A stretch of DNA of 41,319 nt from Comamonadaceae bacterium (lineage in GTDB: Bacteria > Pseudomonadota > Gammaproteobacteria > Burkholderiales > Burkholderiaceae_C): the NCBI GenBank assembly GCA_027485235.1, contig JAIXRJ010000009.1, positions 1 through 41,319 of the forward strand, given 5' to 3'. The notes below the pieces were generated by a model. It saw nothing but the letters and a program-made list of their open reading frames with translations, had not been told where the DNA came from and ran no database searches. The position numbers and the translations under genes are program-made. Of this stretch, positions 29,267 to 39,339 are shown piece after piece. Position 1 is the first letter of the stretch. Every line of letters begins with the position of its first letter.

Positions 29267-30054
29267 GGGAGTGATTTTATAGATACCGCCTGCGCACCCA
29301 ACCCTGGCGGCACCAAATGCACCTGGCCCCAACCGGCTTGCTGTAAACGCTCTGCAATGCGTGGATGCGTCGCCAATGCCCTTGCTTTGGACAAATTCAA
29401 GCGCGGACAAGCCTGCTGCAAATGAAGCGCCGCTTCCGAGCTGCTGAACAACCAAAGGCTGCCATCGTGCGTGGCCTGCTCTGCCCGCACTTGCTGCGCC
29501 GCCGACAAGACAGGTGCCCGCCGTGCATAGGCCACGACTTGTGCCACCTGGAAACCGCTTTGTTGCAGCTTCTGGGCCAGCCAATCACGTCCAGCCATCT
29601 GTCCTTGGGTATCCGCACCGCGCACGATCAGCACCGAAGATTTGCCCAGCGCCTGCGCCGCTTGGGCGCCCTCGGCCACCACCTCCCACAGCGCTTCCGA
29701 GTCAAACTGCAAAGCGTCTGCTGCAGGCGCATCAATCTGTTCCGCAGGCCATCCGGCCGTCACCAAGGCCGCTTGCGTACCCGGTCCAGTGGCCCAAGCC
29801 CGACATGTTGTGACACCGACACCCGCAGCTTGAGCGCGCATGAAAAACCGCACCGCATTGGCGCTGACGAACATCACGGCCAGACAGGAAGGCACCTCTT
29901 GCCAAGCCGCCTGCAAAGCCGAGGGATCGGCCAGCGCAGTGATTTCGATCAAGGGGAAAGACTCGGCCTTGACACCTTGGGCTTTCAAGGCCAGCGTCCA
30001 TGCTTCCGCTTCTCGTTCGGGTCGGGTGACCAAGACAGCAGTCAGGCCTGACAT
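29263..30054 (-). CDS. hemD: Uroporphyrinogen-III synthase
   Basis: HemD closes hydroxymethylbilane into uroporphyrinogen III with inversion of ring D. The family is weakly conserved; the 263-residue product has the expected start (AVLVTRPEREAEAW), FVSANAVRFFM, ATGPGTQAAL, VLIVRGADTQG and a C-terminal LWLFSSSEAALHL. Two Rossmann-like lobes are implied. It lies 7 bp after hemC, which supports the call. It is separate from hemX, unlike the hemDX fusions of some relatives. Confidence 0.92.
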   Translation of the reverse strand: MSGLTAVLVTRPEREAEAWTLALKAQGVKAESFPLIEITALADPSALQAAWQEVPSCLAVMFVSANAVRFFMRAQAAGVGVTTCRAWATGPGTQAALVTAGWPAEQIDAPAADALQFDSEALWEVVAEGAQAAQALGKSSVLIVRGADTQGQMAGRDWLAQKLQQSGFQVAQVVAYARRAPVLSAAQQVRAEQATHDGSLWLFSSSEAALHLQQACPRLNLSKARALATHPRIAERLQQAGWGQVHLVPPGLGAQAVSIKSLP

Positions 30055-30061
30055 GTGCGAC

Positions 30062-30982
30062 TCAATGCGCTCCGCCCTGTTGCAGCGCTTGAGCCACGCG
30101 CAGGCCCAAAGCCTCGGCCTCCGACAAGTCGCCGGCGGTCATGTCCATGGCTGCGGTCACCAACGTGGTGTCGCCGTCTGGGTCACCCCAGGCCGCTTGC
30201 AATTTGAGCACCCCGCCGTCATCGATGGTGGCGTGTGCGGCCAAAGGCATGGAGCAGCTGCCACCCATGGCACGGCTCACCGCCCGCTCGGCCGCCACGC
30301 GCCGCCACGAGGGCGCATCGGCCAGCGGCGCCAGCAGGGCACGCAAATCGGCGCGGTCGCTGCGGATTTCAATGCCCAAAGCGCCCTGCCCTGCAGCGGG
30401 CAGCATTTGATCGGTTTCAAAAATATGGCGAATCCGCTCGCTCATCTCCAGGCGCTTGAGCCCGGCAGCGGCCAACACAATGCCGGCGTACTGGCCTTCG
30501 TCGAGTTTGCGCAGGCGCGTGTCCAGGTTGCCGCGCAGGGGCTCGATCTTCAAATCGGGTCGCAAGGCCCGCAGCAGCACGGTGCGGCGGAGGCTCGATG
30601 TGCCCACCACAGCGCCTGGCGGCAAGTCTTCCAAACGAGCGTATTGCGACGACACCCAAGCATCCCGCGGGTCTTCGCGCTCCATCACGCAGGCCAGCTC
30701 AAAGCCCTCGGGCATGTCCATGGGCACATCCTTGAGCGAGTGCACCGCGATGTCGGCATGCCCCTCTTGCAGCGCCACTTCGAGTTCCTTGACGAACAGG
30801 CCCTTACCGCCCACTTTGGACAGACTGCGGTCCAGGATCTGGTCGCCCTGGGTCGTCATGCCCAGCAACTTGACCGTGCAGCCCAGCCCCTCCAGCAAGG
30901 ATTTGACATGTTCGGCTTGCCACAAAGCCAAACGGCTTTCACGCGTGGCGATGACAATGGAGGGCTTTGCAGTCTCGGTCAC
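30062..30982 (-). CDS. hemC: Porphobilinogen deaminase (hydroxymethylbilane synthase)
   Basis: HemC joins four porphobilinogens into hydroxymethylbilane. The 306-residue protein shows [16 protein letters not shown], catalytic Asp85 in HSLKDVP, and Cys243 in [12 protein letters not shown], which carries the dipyrromethane cofactor. The start is a GTG at 30982 with AGGAAA 8 bp upstream; there is no ATG nearby. It heads the hemC-hemD-hemX-hemY operon and is divergent from ppc. Confidence 0.97.
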   Translation of the reverse strand: MTETAKPSIVIATRESRLALWQAEHVKSLLEGLGCTVKLLGMTTQGDQILDRSLSKVGGKGLFVKELEVALQEGHADIAVHSLKDVPMDMPEGFELACVMEREDPRDAWVSSQYARLEDLPPGAVVGTSSLRRTVLLRALRPDLKIEPLRGNLDTRLRKLDEGQYAGIVLAAAGLKRLEMSERIRHIFETDQMLPAAGQGALGIEIRSDRADLRALLAPLADAPSWRRVAAERAVSRAMGGSCSMPLAAHATIDDGGVLKLQAAWGDPDGDTTLVTAAMDMTAGDLSEAEALGLRVAQALQQGGAH

Positions 30983-31001
30983 GGCAGGTTTCCTGAAAAT
31001 A

Positions 31002-31019
31002 ATTTTGATCCATCAAAAT
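31002..31019. repeat. 18-bp inverted repeat between hemC and ppc
   Basis: ATTTTGAT-CC-ATCAAAAT has two perfect 8-bp arms and a 2-bp centre. It lies 20 bp upstream of the hemC GTG in the 163-bp divergent region. It resembles an FNR half-site pair but with a 2-bp rather than 4-bp gap. A second palindrome, ATGCTAGCAT at 31052-31061, lies nearby and could act as an extended -10 on either strand. No regulator is assigned. Confidence 0.45.
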
Positions 31020-31145
31020 GAAATCAATGGGTCATTTTGTCTCTCCTGTCGATGCTAGCATGGCGTCAAGGGAAATTGACACCCCGTTTGACTCTGCCGC
31101 GCACCTGGCGCACCCGCACTTCCTCACCCTCAGCCCCCGTACACG

Positions 31146-33995
31146 ATGAAACAGGCCACCTCAGACCACGCCGTACCCAATCCCAGACCCGCGAGCAGCA
31201 ACCGCGAAAAACGCGACAGCGAGCGCCCCTTGGTCGAGGACATTCGGCTCTTGGGTCGCATCCTGGGCGACGTGATCCGCACGCAAGAAGGCCCCGAGGC
31301 TTATGAGTTGGTAGAGCAAATTCGCAAACTGTCGGTGGCCTTTCGCCGCGATGCCGATCACGAAGCGGACAAGGCGCTGAAAAAGCTGCTCAAGGGCCTG
31401 CCCGGTGACCGCGCTGTGAGCGTGATCCGCGCCTTCACTTATTTCTCGCACCTGGCCAATCTGGCCGAAGACCGCCACCACATCCGCCGCCGCGCCATCC
31501 ACGAACGCGCAGGCCACACCCAGGAAGGCAGCATCGACGTGGCGCTGCAGCGCCTGCGCTGGGCGGGCATCACCCCCAAAAGCATCTCGGACATGTTGGC
31601 CACCAGCTACGTCTCGCCCGTGCTGACCGCCCACCCGACCGAAGTGCAGCGCAAAAGCATTCTGGACGCCGAGCGCGACATCGCCCACCTGCTGACCGAG
31701 CGCGACGCCATCAAGGCCCGCGCCGCTGCCGTGAACGCCGCCAAAGACGCATTGACGCCCAAAGAGCTGGCCGCCAACGAATGGCAAATGCGCGCCCGTG
31801 TGATGCAGCTGTGGCAGACCCGCCTGCTGCGCTTCACCAAACTCACCGTGGCCGACGAGATCGAGAACGCCCTGAGTTATTACGAAGCGACCTTTTTGCG
31901 CGAGATCCCCAAGCTCTATGCCGAGCTGGAACACGCCTTGCCCGGTCAGCCGATTGCCAGCTTTTTGCGCATGGGCCAGTGGATCGGTGGCGACCGCGAC
32001 GGCAACCCCAACGTCACCGCACAAACGCTGGAGCACGCCCTGACGCGCCAAAGCGATGTGGCCCTGCGCCACTACCTGACCGAGGTGCATTACCTGGGCC
32101 GCGAGCTGTCGCTGTCGGCCATGCTGGTGCCCTTTGGCCCCGAGATGCAGGCCCTGGCCGCACAGTCTCCCGACACCAACGAGCACCGCCAGGACGAGCC
32201 GTACCGCCGGGCATTGACGGGCATGTATGCCCGCCTGGCCGCCACCCTGAAAACCCTGACCGGTGGCGACGCCGCCCGCCACGCGATCGCGCCGCAAAAC
32301 CCCTACGCCAGCGCCGAAGAATTTTTGGCCGATTTGCGCGTGATCGAAGCGTCCCTTTGCAGCCACCATGCCGAAGCGCTGGCCGCCCAGCGCCTGCACC
32401 CACTCATCCGTGCGGTGGAGGTGTTTGGCTTTCACCTGGCCACGGTGGACCTGCGCCAAAGCTCGGACAAACACGAAGAAGTCGTGGCCGAACTGTTGAC
32501 CACGGCCCGCGTGGAAAATAATTACAGCCAGCTCGATGAGCACGCCAAACAGGCCCTGCTGCTGGGCCTGCTCAACGACGCCCGCCCCCTGCGTGTGCCC
32601 GGTGCCGACTACAGCGAACACGCCCTGTCGGAGCTGGCGATTTTTGAAACCGCCAAACGGATGCTGGCCAGTTTTGGCCATCAAGCGATCCGCCACTGCA
32701 TCATCAGCCACACCGAAACCGTGAGCGATTTGCTGGAGGTGCTGTTGCTGCAAAAAGAAGTGGGCCTGATGCGCGGCACGCTGGATGCGCAAGCGCACAA
32801 CGACCTGATCGTGGTGCCACTGTTCGAAACCATCGAAGACTTGCGCAACGCCGCGCCCATCATGCGCGACTTTTACGCCCGGCCCGGCGTGGCCGGCATG
32901 GTTCAACGCTCGGGGGGCGAGCAGGACATCATGCTGGGCTACTCAGACAGCAACAAGGATGGCGGTATCTTCACCAGCAACTGGGAACTCTACCGCGCCG
33001 AAATCGCCCTGGTCGAGCTGTTTGACAAACTCGAGCGCAGTCACGGCATCACCTTGCGCATGTTCCACGGCCGGGGCGGCACCGTGGGCCGAGGTGGCGG
33101 TCCCAGCTACCAAGCCATCCTGGCGCAACCCCCCGGCACCGTGCGCGGCCAGATCCGCCTGACCGAACAAGGCGAAGTGATTGGTGCCAAATTCGCCAAC
33201 CCCGAAATCGGCCGCCGCAACCTGGAAACCCTGGTGGCCGCCACCCTGGAAGCCACGCTGCTGCAGCCCACCAAACCTGCCACCCGGGCCTTTCTGGACG
33301 CGGCGGCCGAACTGTCTGAAGCCAGCATGGACGCCTACCGCGCCTTGGTCTACGACACACCCGGCTTCACCGATTACTTTTTTGGGGCCACGCCGCTGAA
33401 AGAATTGGCCCAATTGAACATCGGCTCACGCCCTGCCTCGCGCAAAGCGCTGCAAAAGATCGAAGACCTGCGCGCCATTCCCTGGGGCTTCAGCTGGGGC
33501 CAATGCCGCCTGACGCTGCCCGGCTGGCTGGGTTTTGGCTCGGCGGTGCAAGCCTTTTTGGACAAGCCCGACACGGCCGAGCGCAAAGCGGCGCTGGCCT
33601 TGCTGCAAAAGATGTACCGCCAGTGGCCGTTTTTCCGCACCTTGCTGTCCAACATGGACATGGTGCTGGCCAAAAGCGACTTGGCCCTGGCCTCGCGCTA
33701 CGCCGAACTGGTCAGCGACAGCCGCCTGCGCAAAAAAATCTTTGCCGCCATCGAGGCCGAATGGCAACGCACGGCCGATGCGCTCACGCAAATCACCGGC
33801 GACAAGCACCGCCTGGCCAGCAACCCGGCGCTGGACCGCTCGATCCGCCACCGTTTTCCCTACATCGACCCGCTGCACCACCTGCAGGTCGAACTGATCC
33901 GCCGCTACCGCGCAGGCAAAGCCGATGAACGCGTGCAGCGCGGGATTCACATCTCGATCAACGGGATCGCGGCGGGGCTGCGCAACACGGGCTGA
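31146..33995 (+). CDS. ppc: Phosphoenolpyruvate carboxylase
   Basis: Ppc makes oxaloacetate from phosphoenolpyruvate and bicarbonate to refill the citric acid cycle. The 949-residue protein shows the catalytic His163 in [12 protein letters not shown], the lysine motif [10 protein letters not shown], and [16 protein letters not shown], and ends in NTG, as the family does. About 30 N-terminal residues are poorly conserved and charged. The ATG at 31146 is the first plausible start. It is divergent from hemC. Confidence 0.98.
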   Translation: MKQATSDHAVPNPRPASSNREKRDSERPLVEDIRLLGRILGDVIRTQEGPEAYELVEQIRKLSVAFRRDADHEADKALKKLLKGLPGDRAVSVIRAFTYFSHLANLAEDRHHIRRRAIHERAGHTQEGSIDVALQRLRWAGITPKSISDMLATSYVSPVLTAHPTEVQRKSILDAERDIAHLLTERDAIKARAAAVNAAKDALTPKELAANEWQMRARVMQLWQTRLLRFTKLTVADEIENALSYYEATFLREIPKLYAELEHALPGQPIASFLRMGQWIGGDRDGNPNVTAQTLEHALTRQSDVALRHYLTEVHYLGRELSLSAMLVPFGPEMQALAAQSPDTNEHRQDEPYRRALTGMYARLAATLKTLTGGDAARHAIAPQNPYASAEEFLADLRVIEASLCSHHAEALAAQRLHPLIRAVEVFGFHLATVDLRQSSDKHEEVVAELLTTARVENNYSQLDEHAKQALLLGLLNDARPLRVPGADYSEHALSELAIFETAKRMLASFGHQAIRHCIISHTETVSDLLEVLLLQKEVGLMRGTLDAQAHNDLIVVPLFETIEDLRNAAPIMRDFYARPGVAGMVQRSGGEQDIMLGYSDSNKDGGIFTSNWELYRAEIALVELFDKLERSHGITLRMFHGRGGTVGRGGGPSYQAILAQPPGTVRGQIRLTEQGEVIGAKFANPEIGRRNLETLVAATLEATLLQPTKPATRAFLDAAAELSEASMDAYRALVYDTPGFTDYFFGATPLKELAQLNIGSRPASRKALQKIEDLRAIPWGFSWGQCRLTLPGWLGFGSAVQAFLDKPDTAERKAALALLQKMYRQWPFFRTLLSNMDMVLAKSDLALASRYAELVSDSRLRKKIFAAIEAEWQRTADALTQITGDKHRLASNPALDRSIRHRFPYIDPLHHLQVELIRRYRAGKADERVQRGIHISINGIAAGLRNTG

Positions 33996-34036
33996 GACCC
34001 GACTGGAGCATTGTGGTTTGGCTCTAACATGAGCGC

Positions 34037-34708
34037 ATGAAACGCCCTTTGTTCATCTTCATCCGCCAGGTCAAGGCCCGCATCCGCCTGGTCATCGCGT
34101 TCGCTTTTGGCGTGGTCCTGCACCTGGTGCTGTCGCCCGATTGGCCCCGTCTGCCCACCACCCGAATTTTGTTGTGTTGGAACGCGTCCGTGGCGCTTTA
34201 CCTGCTGATGGCCTTGTGGGTCATGCGGCAGTCCGATGTGGCGCACATGCGACAACGGGCTTACCGGCAGGACGAGGGTCAGAAAACCATCCTGCTGCTC
34301 ACCATCGGCTCGGTGTTGGCCAGTCTGGTCACCATCGTGGCCGAATTGTCTTCCATCAAAACACTCAGCGGCAGCGACAAGCTGCTGCACATCGCCCTGA
34401 CAGCGTCTACCGTGGCCAGTTCTTGGTTGTTCATGCACCTGATGTTTGCCCTGCACTACGCCCATGATTACTACCTGAGTGGGCGCCACGGGCGCGAACC
34501 CGGTCTGGCGTTCCCGCAAGACCCCTTGCCGGACTACTGGGACTTTCTCTATTTTTCGGCCGTGATCGGCACTTCGGGCCAGACCTCCGATGTGTCCTTC
34601 ACCTCCAAGGCCATGCGCCGCACGGGACTGGTGCACTGCGTGCTGGCTTACTTCTACAACACCACGGTGCTGGCCCTGACCATCAACATTGCGGCCAGCC
34701 TGATGTGA
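34037..34708 (+). CDS. DUF1345 membrane protein
   Basis: The 223-residue product has about five membrane segments (16-34, 44-63, 84-103, 117-139, 197-219). The conserved DUF1345 signature is seen between the last two as DFLYFSAVIGTSGQTSDVSFTSKAMRR (about 169-195, short parts quoted here run together), which looks like an ion-channel pore loop. The function of the family is not established. It lies 41 bp after ppc and 42 bp before argH in the same direction and may be co-transcribed with either. Confidence 0.82.
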   Translation: MKRPLFIFIRQVKARIRLVIAFAFGVVLHLVLSPDWPRLPTTRILLCWNASVALYLLMALWVMRQSDVAHMRQRAYRQDEGQKTILLLTIGSVLASLVTIVAELSSIKTLSGSDKLLHIALTASTVASSWLFMHLMFALHYAHDYYLSGRHGREPGLAFPQDPLPDYWDFLYFSAVIGTSGQTSDVSFTSKAMRRTGLVHCVLAYFYNTTVLALTINIAASLM

Positions 34709-34750
34709 GCCAGCGGGTGCGGCCGCCCATGGCCGATAAAATCACAGGCT

Positions 34751-36199
34751 ATGACAAACCAACTCGACACCAAATCCCAGGCCTGGTCCGCGCTCTTTTC
34801 TGAACCCATGAGCGAGTTGGTCAAGCGCTACACCGCCAGCGTGTTCTTTGACAAGCGCCTGTGGCAAGCCGACATCACCGGCAGCCTGGCCCACGCCGAC
34901 ATGCTGGCCGCACAAAACATCATCGGCGCCAGCGACTTGGCCGACATCCAGCGCGGCATGGCGCAGATCACGCAAGAAATCGAATCTGGCGCTTTTGAAT
35001 GGAAGCTCGACCTCGAAGACGTGCACCTGAACATCGAAGCGCGCCTGACCACCCTGGTGGGCGATGCGGGCAAACGCCTGCACACTGGCCGCAGCCGCAA
35101 CGACCAAGTGGCCACCGACGTGCGCCTGTGGTTGCGCAGCGAGATGGACCTGATCATTGATCTGCTGGTCGACCTGCAAAAGTCGCTGGTCGATGTGGCC
35201 GAGCAAAACGTCGAGGTGATCCTGCCGGGCTTCACCCACTTGCAAGTGGCCCAGCCGGTGAGCTTTGCGCACCACCTGCTGGCCTATGTGGAAATGTTCA
35301 GCCGCGATGCCGAACGCATGAGCGACGTGCGCCGCCGCACCAACCGCCTGCCGCTGGGCAGCGCCGCCTTGGCGGGCACCACCTACCCGCTGGACCGCGA
35401 ACGCGTGGCCCGCACACTGGGCATGGTCGATGCAGCAGGCAACCCACAAGTCTGCCAAAACAGCCTGGACGGTGTGAGCGACCGTGACTTCGCCATCGAA
35501 TTCGCCGCCGCAGCCAGCCTGTGCATGGTGCACATCAGCCGCTTCAGTGAAGAGTTGATCTTGTGGATGAGCCAGAACTTCGGTTTTGTGCGCATTGCCG
35601 ACCGTTTCACCACCGGCTCGAGCATCATGCCGCAGAAGAAAAACCCCGACGTGCCCGAGCTGGCACGCGGCAAAACCGGCCGCGTGGTCGGCCACCTGAT
35701 GGGCCTGATCACCCTGATGAAGGGCCAGCCCTTGGCCTACAACAAGGACAACCAGGAAGACAAAGAGCCGCTGTTTGACATGGTGGACACGCTCAAAGAC
35801 ACCCTGCGCATCTTCAGCGAAATGGTGGGCGGCCAGCTCAACCCCGCCACGGGCCAGAAAGAAGGCGGCATCACCGTCAACGCGGCCGCCATGGAAGCCG
35901 CTGTGAAAAAGGGCTACGCCACCGCCACGGATCTCGCCGACTATCTGGTTAAAAAGGGCCTGCCGTTTCGCGATGCGCATGAAGTGGTGGCCCACGCCGT
36001 CAAAACCGCCCAAGGCCTGGGTGTGGACCTGTCCGAGCTGCCGCTGGAAACCCTGAAACAGTTCGACAACCGCATCGAATCCGATGTCTTCGGACCGCTC
36101 AGTCTGCAAGGGTCTTTGAACGCCCGCAACACCTTGGGCGGCACGGCACCCGCGCAAGTGCGTCTTCAGATTGCACGGCACCGCGCTCGCTGGGTCTGA
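34751..36199 (+). CDS. argH: Argininosuccinate lyase
   Basis: ArgH splits argininosuccinate into arginine and fumarate, the last step of arginine synthesis. The 482-residue protein of the fumarase/aspartase superfamily shows HTGRSRNDQ (111-119), [10 protein letters not shown] (160-169) with the catalytic His, and the signature [11 protein letters not shown] (290-300) with Ser291. It is about 20 residues longer than usual at the N-terminus, before the [14 protein letters not shown] start of the conserved part. It converges on a membrane protein gene with 27 bp between the stops and no clear terminator. Confidence 0.97.
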   Translation: MTNQLDTKSQAWSALFSEPMSELVKRYTASVFFDKRLWQADITGSLAHADMLAAQNIIGASDLADIQRGMAQITQEIESGAFEWKLDLEDVHLNIEARLTTLVGDAGKRLHTGRSRNDQVATDVRLWLRSEMDLIIDLLVDLQKSLVDVAEQNVEVILPGFTHLQVAQPVSFAHHLLAYVEMFSRDAERMSDVRRRTNRLPLGSAALAGTTYPLDRERVARTLGMVDAAGNPQVCQNSLDGVSDRDFAIEFAAAASLCMVHISRFSEELILWMSQNFGFVRIADRFTTGSSIMPQKKNPDVPELARGKTGRVVGHLMGLITLMKGQPLAYNKDNQEDKEPLFDMVDTLKDTLRIFSEMVGGQLNPATGQKEGGITVNAAAMEAAVKKGYATATDLADYLVKKGLPFRDAHEVVAHAVKTAQGLGVDLSELPLETLKQFDNRIESDVFGPLSLQGSLNARNTLGGTAPAQVRLQIARHRARWV

Positions 36200-36226
36200 A
36201 CTGCCAGCCGCTGCACTGAGCAAGCT

Positions 36227-37249
36227 TCAGCTGCCAGCCGAGCCCGGGGACGGCACATCACGCCCCAGTATCCGCTGCCCCAGCCATTGCAGGCCCTCAC
36301 CCACGTTCATGCGGCGGCTGCGTTGCTCGGCCACGGGGTAAGTCTGACCCGCTGACAAGGGCGGGCCAATGTCAAAAGAAAACACATAGTCAGGCTCCTG
36401 GCCCATCCGCAGGTCGGTCACGACCAGGTTCTCCCCGTGGCGCTGCACTTTGAAAAACCCATCGGTGAAACGGGCCAAGCGCTGCAACTGCGGGTGATTG
36501 GCATGTTGCGTGGCCAGCGCCCCGCCGCGCTCATGCGCCACAAAGCGAATGGCCCGCCCGCCATCCATCAGCGCATAAAAGCCTTCGTGAAAGCGCTCGC
36601 CATCCAGCGCCACCACACGCCACACCAAAGTGCTCAAGGGCGCGGGGGTCACCAGCAAGTGCTGACTGGGCAAGCCCTGCGCCTGAAGTGACTGGCGAGC
36701 GTGCTGCGTGACCAAGGCCTGACCCAGCGCGCTCCAAGCCAGATAAGCGGTGCTGAAAGCCAAGGCCCAACCATTGATGCGCAAAGCCCGACCCACTGTT
36801 TTGACACGCAGCGCCACCGCCAGACCTGCCAGCAAAGGCAGCGAATACACCGGGTCGATGATGAACATGCTGCCCAAGCCGTAGGCCTCATCGGTGAAGG
36901 GCTGAAACACCTGGGTGCCATAAATCGTCATCAAATCCAGCAAAGGGTGCGTGACCAGCGCCAGCATGAGCGCCCACCACCAACGGCCATAAAGCTGGGG
37001 CTGACGGTGCAGACGACTCACCCACCACGCCATCGGAAACGCCAAGAGCGTGAGCAAAAGCAATGCATGGCTCTCGGCGCGGTGCCGAATCATGTTCAAG
37101 ATCGGGTCGCCATGGTCGATCAGCACATCCAAATCGGGCAGCAGGCCCGCCAAGCCGCCCCACAAAGCCGACTTCCAAAGCGCTGTGCGCCGCCCCATGA
37201 CGGCTACGCCAACGGAGGCGCCCAAAAGTACTTGTGTGACGGAATCCAT
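36227..37249 (-). CDS. YdjM/DUF457-type membrane-bound metal-dependent hydrolase
   Basis: The 340-residue product begins MDSVTQVLLGASVG and has LLPDLDVLIDHGDP, RHRAESHALL and HPLLDLMTIYGTQ, the conserved Asp/His cluster of the YdjM family, between several membrane segments in its first 200 residues. The C-terminal 140 residues are soluble and less conserved. The family is annotated as membrane-bound metal-dependent hydrolase; the substrate is unknown. It is a single gene, convergent with argH and divergent from the hemerythrin gene. Confidence 0.82.
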   Translation of the reverse strand: MDSVTQVLLGASVGVAVMGRRTALWKSALWGGLAGLLPDLDVLIDHGDPILNMIRHRAESHALLLLTLLAFPMAWWVSRLHRQPQLYGRWWWALMLALVTHPLLDLMTIYGTQVFQPFTDEAYGLGSMFIIDPVYSLPLLAGLAVALRVKTVGRALRINGWALAFSTAYLAWSALGQALVTQHARQSLQAQGLPSQHLLVTPAPLSTLVWRVVALDGERFHEGFYALMDGGRAIRFVAHERGGALATQHANHPQLQRLARFTDGFFKVQRHGENLVVTDLRMGQEPDYVFSFDIGPPLSAGQTYPVAEQRSRRMNVGEGLQWLGQRILGRDVPSPGSAGS

Positions 37250-37426
37250 GGTGTTGACTCAGCGCTCCAAGGCTAAAAAACCAAAAGGTTAACGGCTTGT
37301 GCATCTCCTGAGAAAGAGTAGGCAAAAGCGCGCTCAAGCATGCCCGACCCTTGAATCACCAAGGCTGTCAATCAGCCCCGATAATCCTCTTCAAGAATAT
37401 CTTTCACTTTTTGTCTTCATTCAGCC

Positions 37427-37930
37427 ATGTCACACACCGCCAACGTCATTGCCACCGCCCCCAACTTGATGCCCTGGACCGACTCGCTCAACACAGGGGA
37501 TGCCCGCATGGACGAGACGCACTTGGAATTTGTGGACATGATCAACCAGATTTTGGCCACGCCTGAAGACGCGCAGCTGCCGGTTTACAAAACTTTTTTA
37601 GCCCACACCGTCGAGCACTTTGCCCAGGAAGAGCGCTGGATGCTGGCCACCGGCTTTTCGGCCGACAACTGCCACGCCGAACACCACGCCACCATTTTGG
37701 AAACCATGCGCGTGGTCGAAGCCCATTACCTGGACAGCGACACGACCATCATCACCCGCATGGCCGAGGCGCTGGCCGAATGGTTTCCGGGTCACGCCAA
37801 CAGCATGGATGCGGGCCTGGCGGCGCACCTGAAGTCGGTGGGCTTTGACAGCGTGACCGAAACGCTGGCCGACCCTTCTGCCATCAAGAATGTGACCATG
37901 TCCGGATGTGGCAGCGTCAGCTGCAGCTGA
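37427..37930 (+). CDS. Bacteriohemerythrin-like protein
   Basis: The 167-residue product binds a di-iron centre that can carry O2 or sense oxygen. All seven ligands are visible with family spacing: His32, His64-x3-Glu68 (HFAQE), His83-x3-His87 (HAEHH), His123-x4-Asp128 (HANSMD). The last 30 residues continue past the four-helix bundle and end in a Cys-rich GCGSVSCS. The upstream gap of 177 bp has a GATAAT but no well-spaced -35. An imperfect terminator-like hairpin follows the stop. Confidence 0.9.
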   Translation: MSHTANVIATAPNLMPWTDSLNTGDARMDETHLEFVDMINQILATPEDAQLPVYKTFLAHTVEHFAQEERWMLATGFSADNCHAEHHATILETMRVVEAHYLDSDTTIITRMAEALAEWFPGHANSMDAGLAAHLKSVGFDSVTETLADPSAIKNVTMSGCGSVSCS

Positions 37931-37932
37931 GC

Positions 37933-37959
37933 GCCCAACAAAGTTGGGCTCCTACGGGG
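37933..37959. repeat. REP-like palindromic element
   Basis: GCCCAAC-AAA-GTTGGGC followed by TCCTACGGGG; read on the minus strand it is GTAGGAGCCCAAC-TTT-GTTGGGC. A GTAGGAG head joined to a G/C-rich hairpin is the form of bacterial REP elements. Only one copy is in this window. It lacks a T-run, so it is a poor terminator for the hemerythrin gene. Confidence 0.45.
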
Positions 37960-38124
37960 TCAGGGTATGCGCAGGAGCTGAACTCTGTTCGGTGATTCAG
38001 CGCAGACCCACAGCGTTTCAAGAAATTTCAAAGCGGCTGTCCCAAGTTTCACAGCCTGTCTCCCGCATGACGGCTAGGATGCCTGTAGTTTTGCACCACC
38101 CACACCCCACCCGGAGACTGCCCC

Positions 38125-39282
38125 ATGACTGTGATCACCAACATCGAAGACCTGCGCGTTCTGGCCGAAAAGCGCGTGCCACGCATGTTCTACGACTACG
38201 CCGACAGCGGGTCGTGGACCGAGGGCACCTACCGCGCCAACGAGACGGACTTCCACAAGATCAAGCTGCGCCAGCGCGTGGCGGTGAACATGGAAAACCG
38301 CAGCACCGCCACCAAGATGGTCGGCATTGACACCAAAATGCCCGTGTGCATCGCCCCCGTAGGCCTGACGGGCATGCAGCACGCCGACGGCGAAATGCAC
38401 GCGGCCATGGCCGCCAAAAAATTCGGTATCCCCTTCACCCTGTCGACCATGAGCATCTGCTCCATCGAAGACATCGCAGCCCACACCCAAGCCCCCTTCT
38501 GGTTTCAGCTGTACATGATGCGCGACCGCGAGGCCATGGCCCGCATGATCGACCGCTGCAAGGCCGCCAATGTGAGCGCGATGGTGCTCACGCTCGATTT
38601 GCAGGTGATTGGCCAGCGCCACAAAGACCTTAAAAACGGTCTGACCGCGCCCCCCCGCCCCACCCTGGCCAACATCATCAACCTGATGACCAAGCCCCGC
38701 TGGTGCTTAGGCATGGCGGGCACGAAACGCCACACCTTTGGCAATCTGGTCGGCCACGTCAAGGCCGTGAGCAATATGAAGTCGCTGGCCTCTTGGACCA
38801 ACGAACAGTTTGACCCGACGCTCAACTGGGAAGACATCGCCTGGGTCAAAAAGCAATGGGGTGGCAAGCTGATCTTGAAGGGCATCATGGACGTGGAAGA
38901 CGCCCAACTGGCCGTGGCCAGCGGAGCCGATGCCATCGTGGTGAGCAACCACGGCGGCCGCCAGCTCGACGGCGCACCCAGCAGCATCGAGGCTCTGCCG
39001 GCCATCGTGGCGGCCGTGGGCAGCCAGATCGAAGTCTGGATGGACGGCGGCATTCGCAGTGGCCAGGACGTTTTGAAGGCCTGGGCGCTGGGTGCCAAAG
39101 GCACCATGATCGGTCGCGCCATGGTCTATGGTTTGGGTGCCATGGGCGAAGCAGGTGTGACCAAGGCCCTGCAAATCATCCACAAAGAGCTGGACGTGAC
39201 CATGGCCTTCTGCGGCCACACCCACATCCAGCAGGTGGACACCAACATCTTGCTGCCGGGCACCTTCCCACGGCCTGAATGA
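38125..39282 (+). CDS. FMN-dependent alpha-hydroxy acid oxidase/dehydrogenase
   Basis: The 385-residue protein belongs to the LldD/glycolate oxidase family, which oxidises L-2-hydroxy acids such as L-lactate using FMN. Seen are Tyr24 in RMFYDYADSGS, FQLY (Tyr130), Lys252 in LILKGI, the catalytic His276 and Arg279 in VVSNHGGRQLDG, and the phosphate-binding DGGIRSGQD and GRAMVYGLGA. The substrate, and whether electrons go to quinone or O2, cannot be told. GGAGA lies 8 bp before the ATG. It lies 57 bp before dinB with no link in function. Confidence 0.93.
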   Translation: MTVITNIEDLRVLAEKRVPRMFYDYADSGSWTEGTYRANETDFHKIKLRQRVAVNMENRSTATKMVGIDTKMPVCIAPVGLTGMQHADGEMHAAMAAKKFGIPFTLSTMSICSIEDIAAHTQAPFWFQLYMMRDREAMARMIDRCKAANVSAMVLTLDLQVIGQRHKDLKNGLTAPPRPTLANIINLMTKPRWCLGMAGTKRHTFGNLVGHVKAVSNMKSLASWTNEQFDPTLNWEDIAWVKKQWGGKLILKGIMDVEDAQLAVASGADAIVVSNHGGRQLDGAPSSIEALPAIVAAVGSQIEVWMDGGIRSGQDVLKAWALGAKGTMIGRAMVYGLGAMGEAGVTKALQIIHKELDVTMAFCGHTHIQQVDTNILLPGTFPRPE

Positions 39283-39339
39283 TGCGTTCGGGCACCTCAC
39301 GCAAGGGCAAAGGCCCATCCCTGGCGCTATGCTTCAGGG

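Noticed and set aside
31005..31016. FNR-type site before hemC
   Set aside because: TTGAT and ATCAA are present but with a 2-bp gap; the consensus needs 4 bp.
31161..32906. Long antisense open frame (581 codons) over ppc
   Set aside because: It is the mirror of a strongly conserved gene in GC-rich DNA. Similar shadows lie over argH (34742-36223), rne (23653-24966), dinB (39358-40464) and era (5446-6804); none shows a domain.
36201..36240. 10-bp direct repeat CTGCCAGCCG at the argH end
   Set aside because: Two copies 30 bp apart, one inside coding sequence of the next gene; too short to call an attachment site or mobile element end.
39283..39339. Possible LexA site upstream of dinB
   Set aside because: CTG and CAG at 39321-39337 are 11 bp apart, not 10, and the CTGT/ACAG core is absent.
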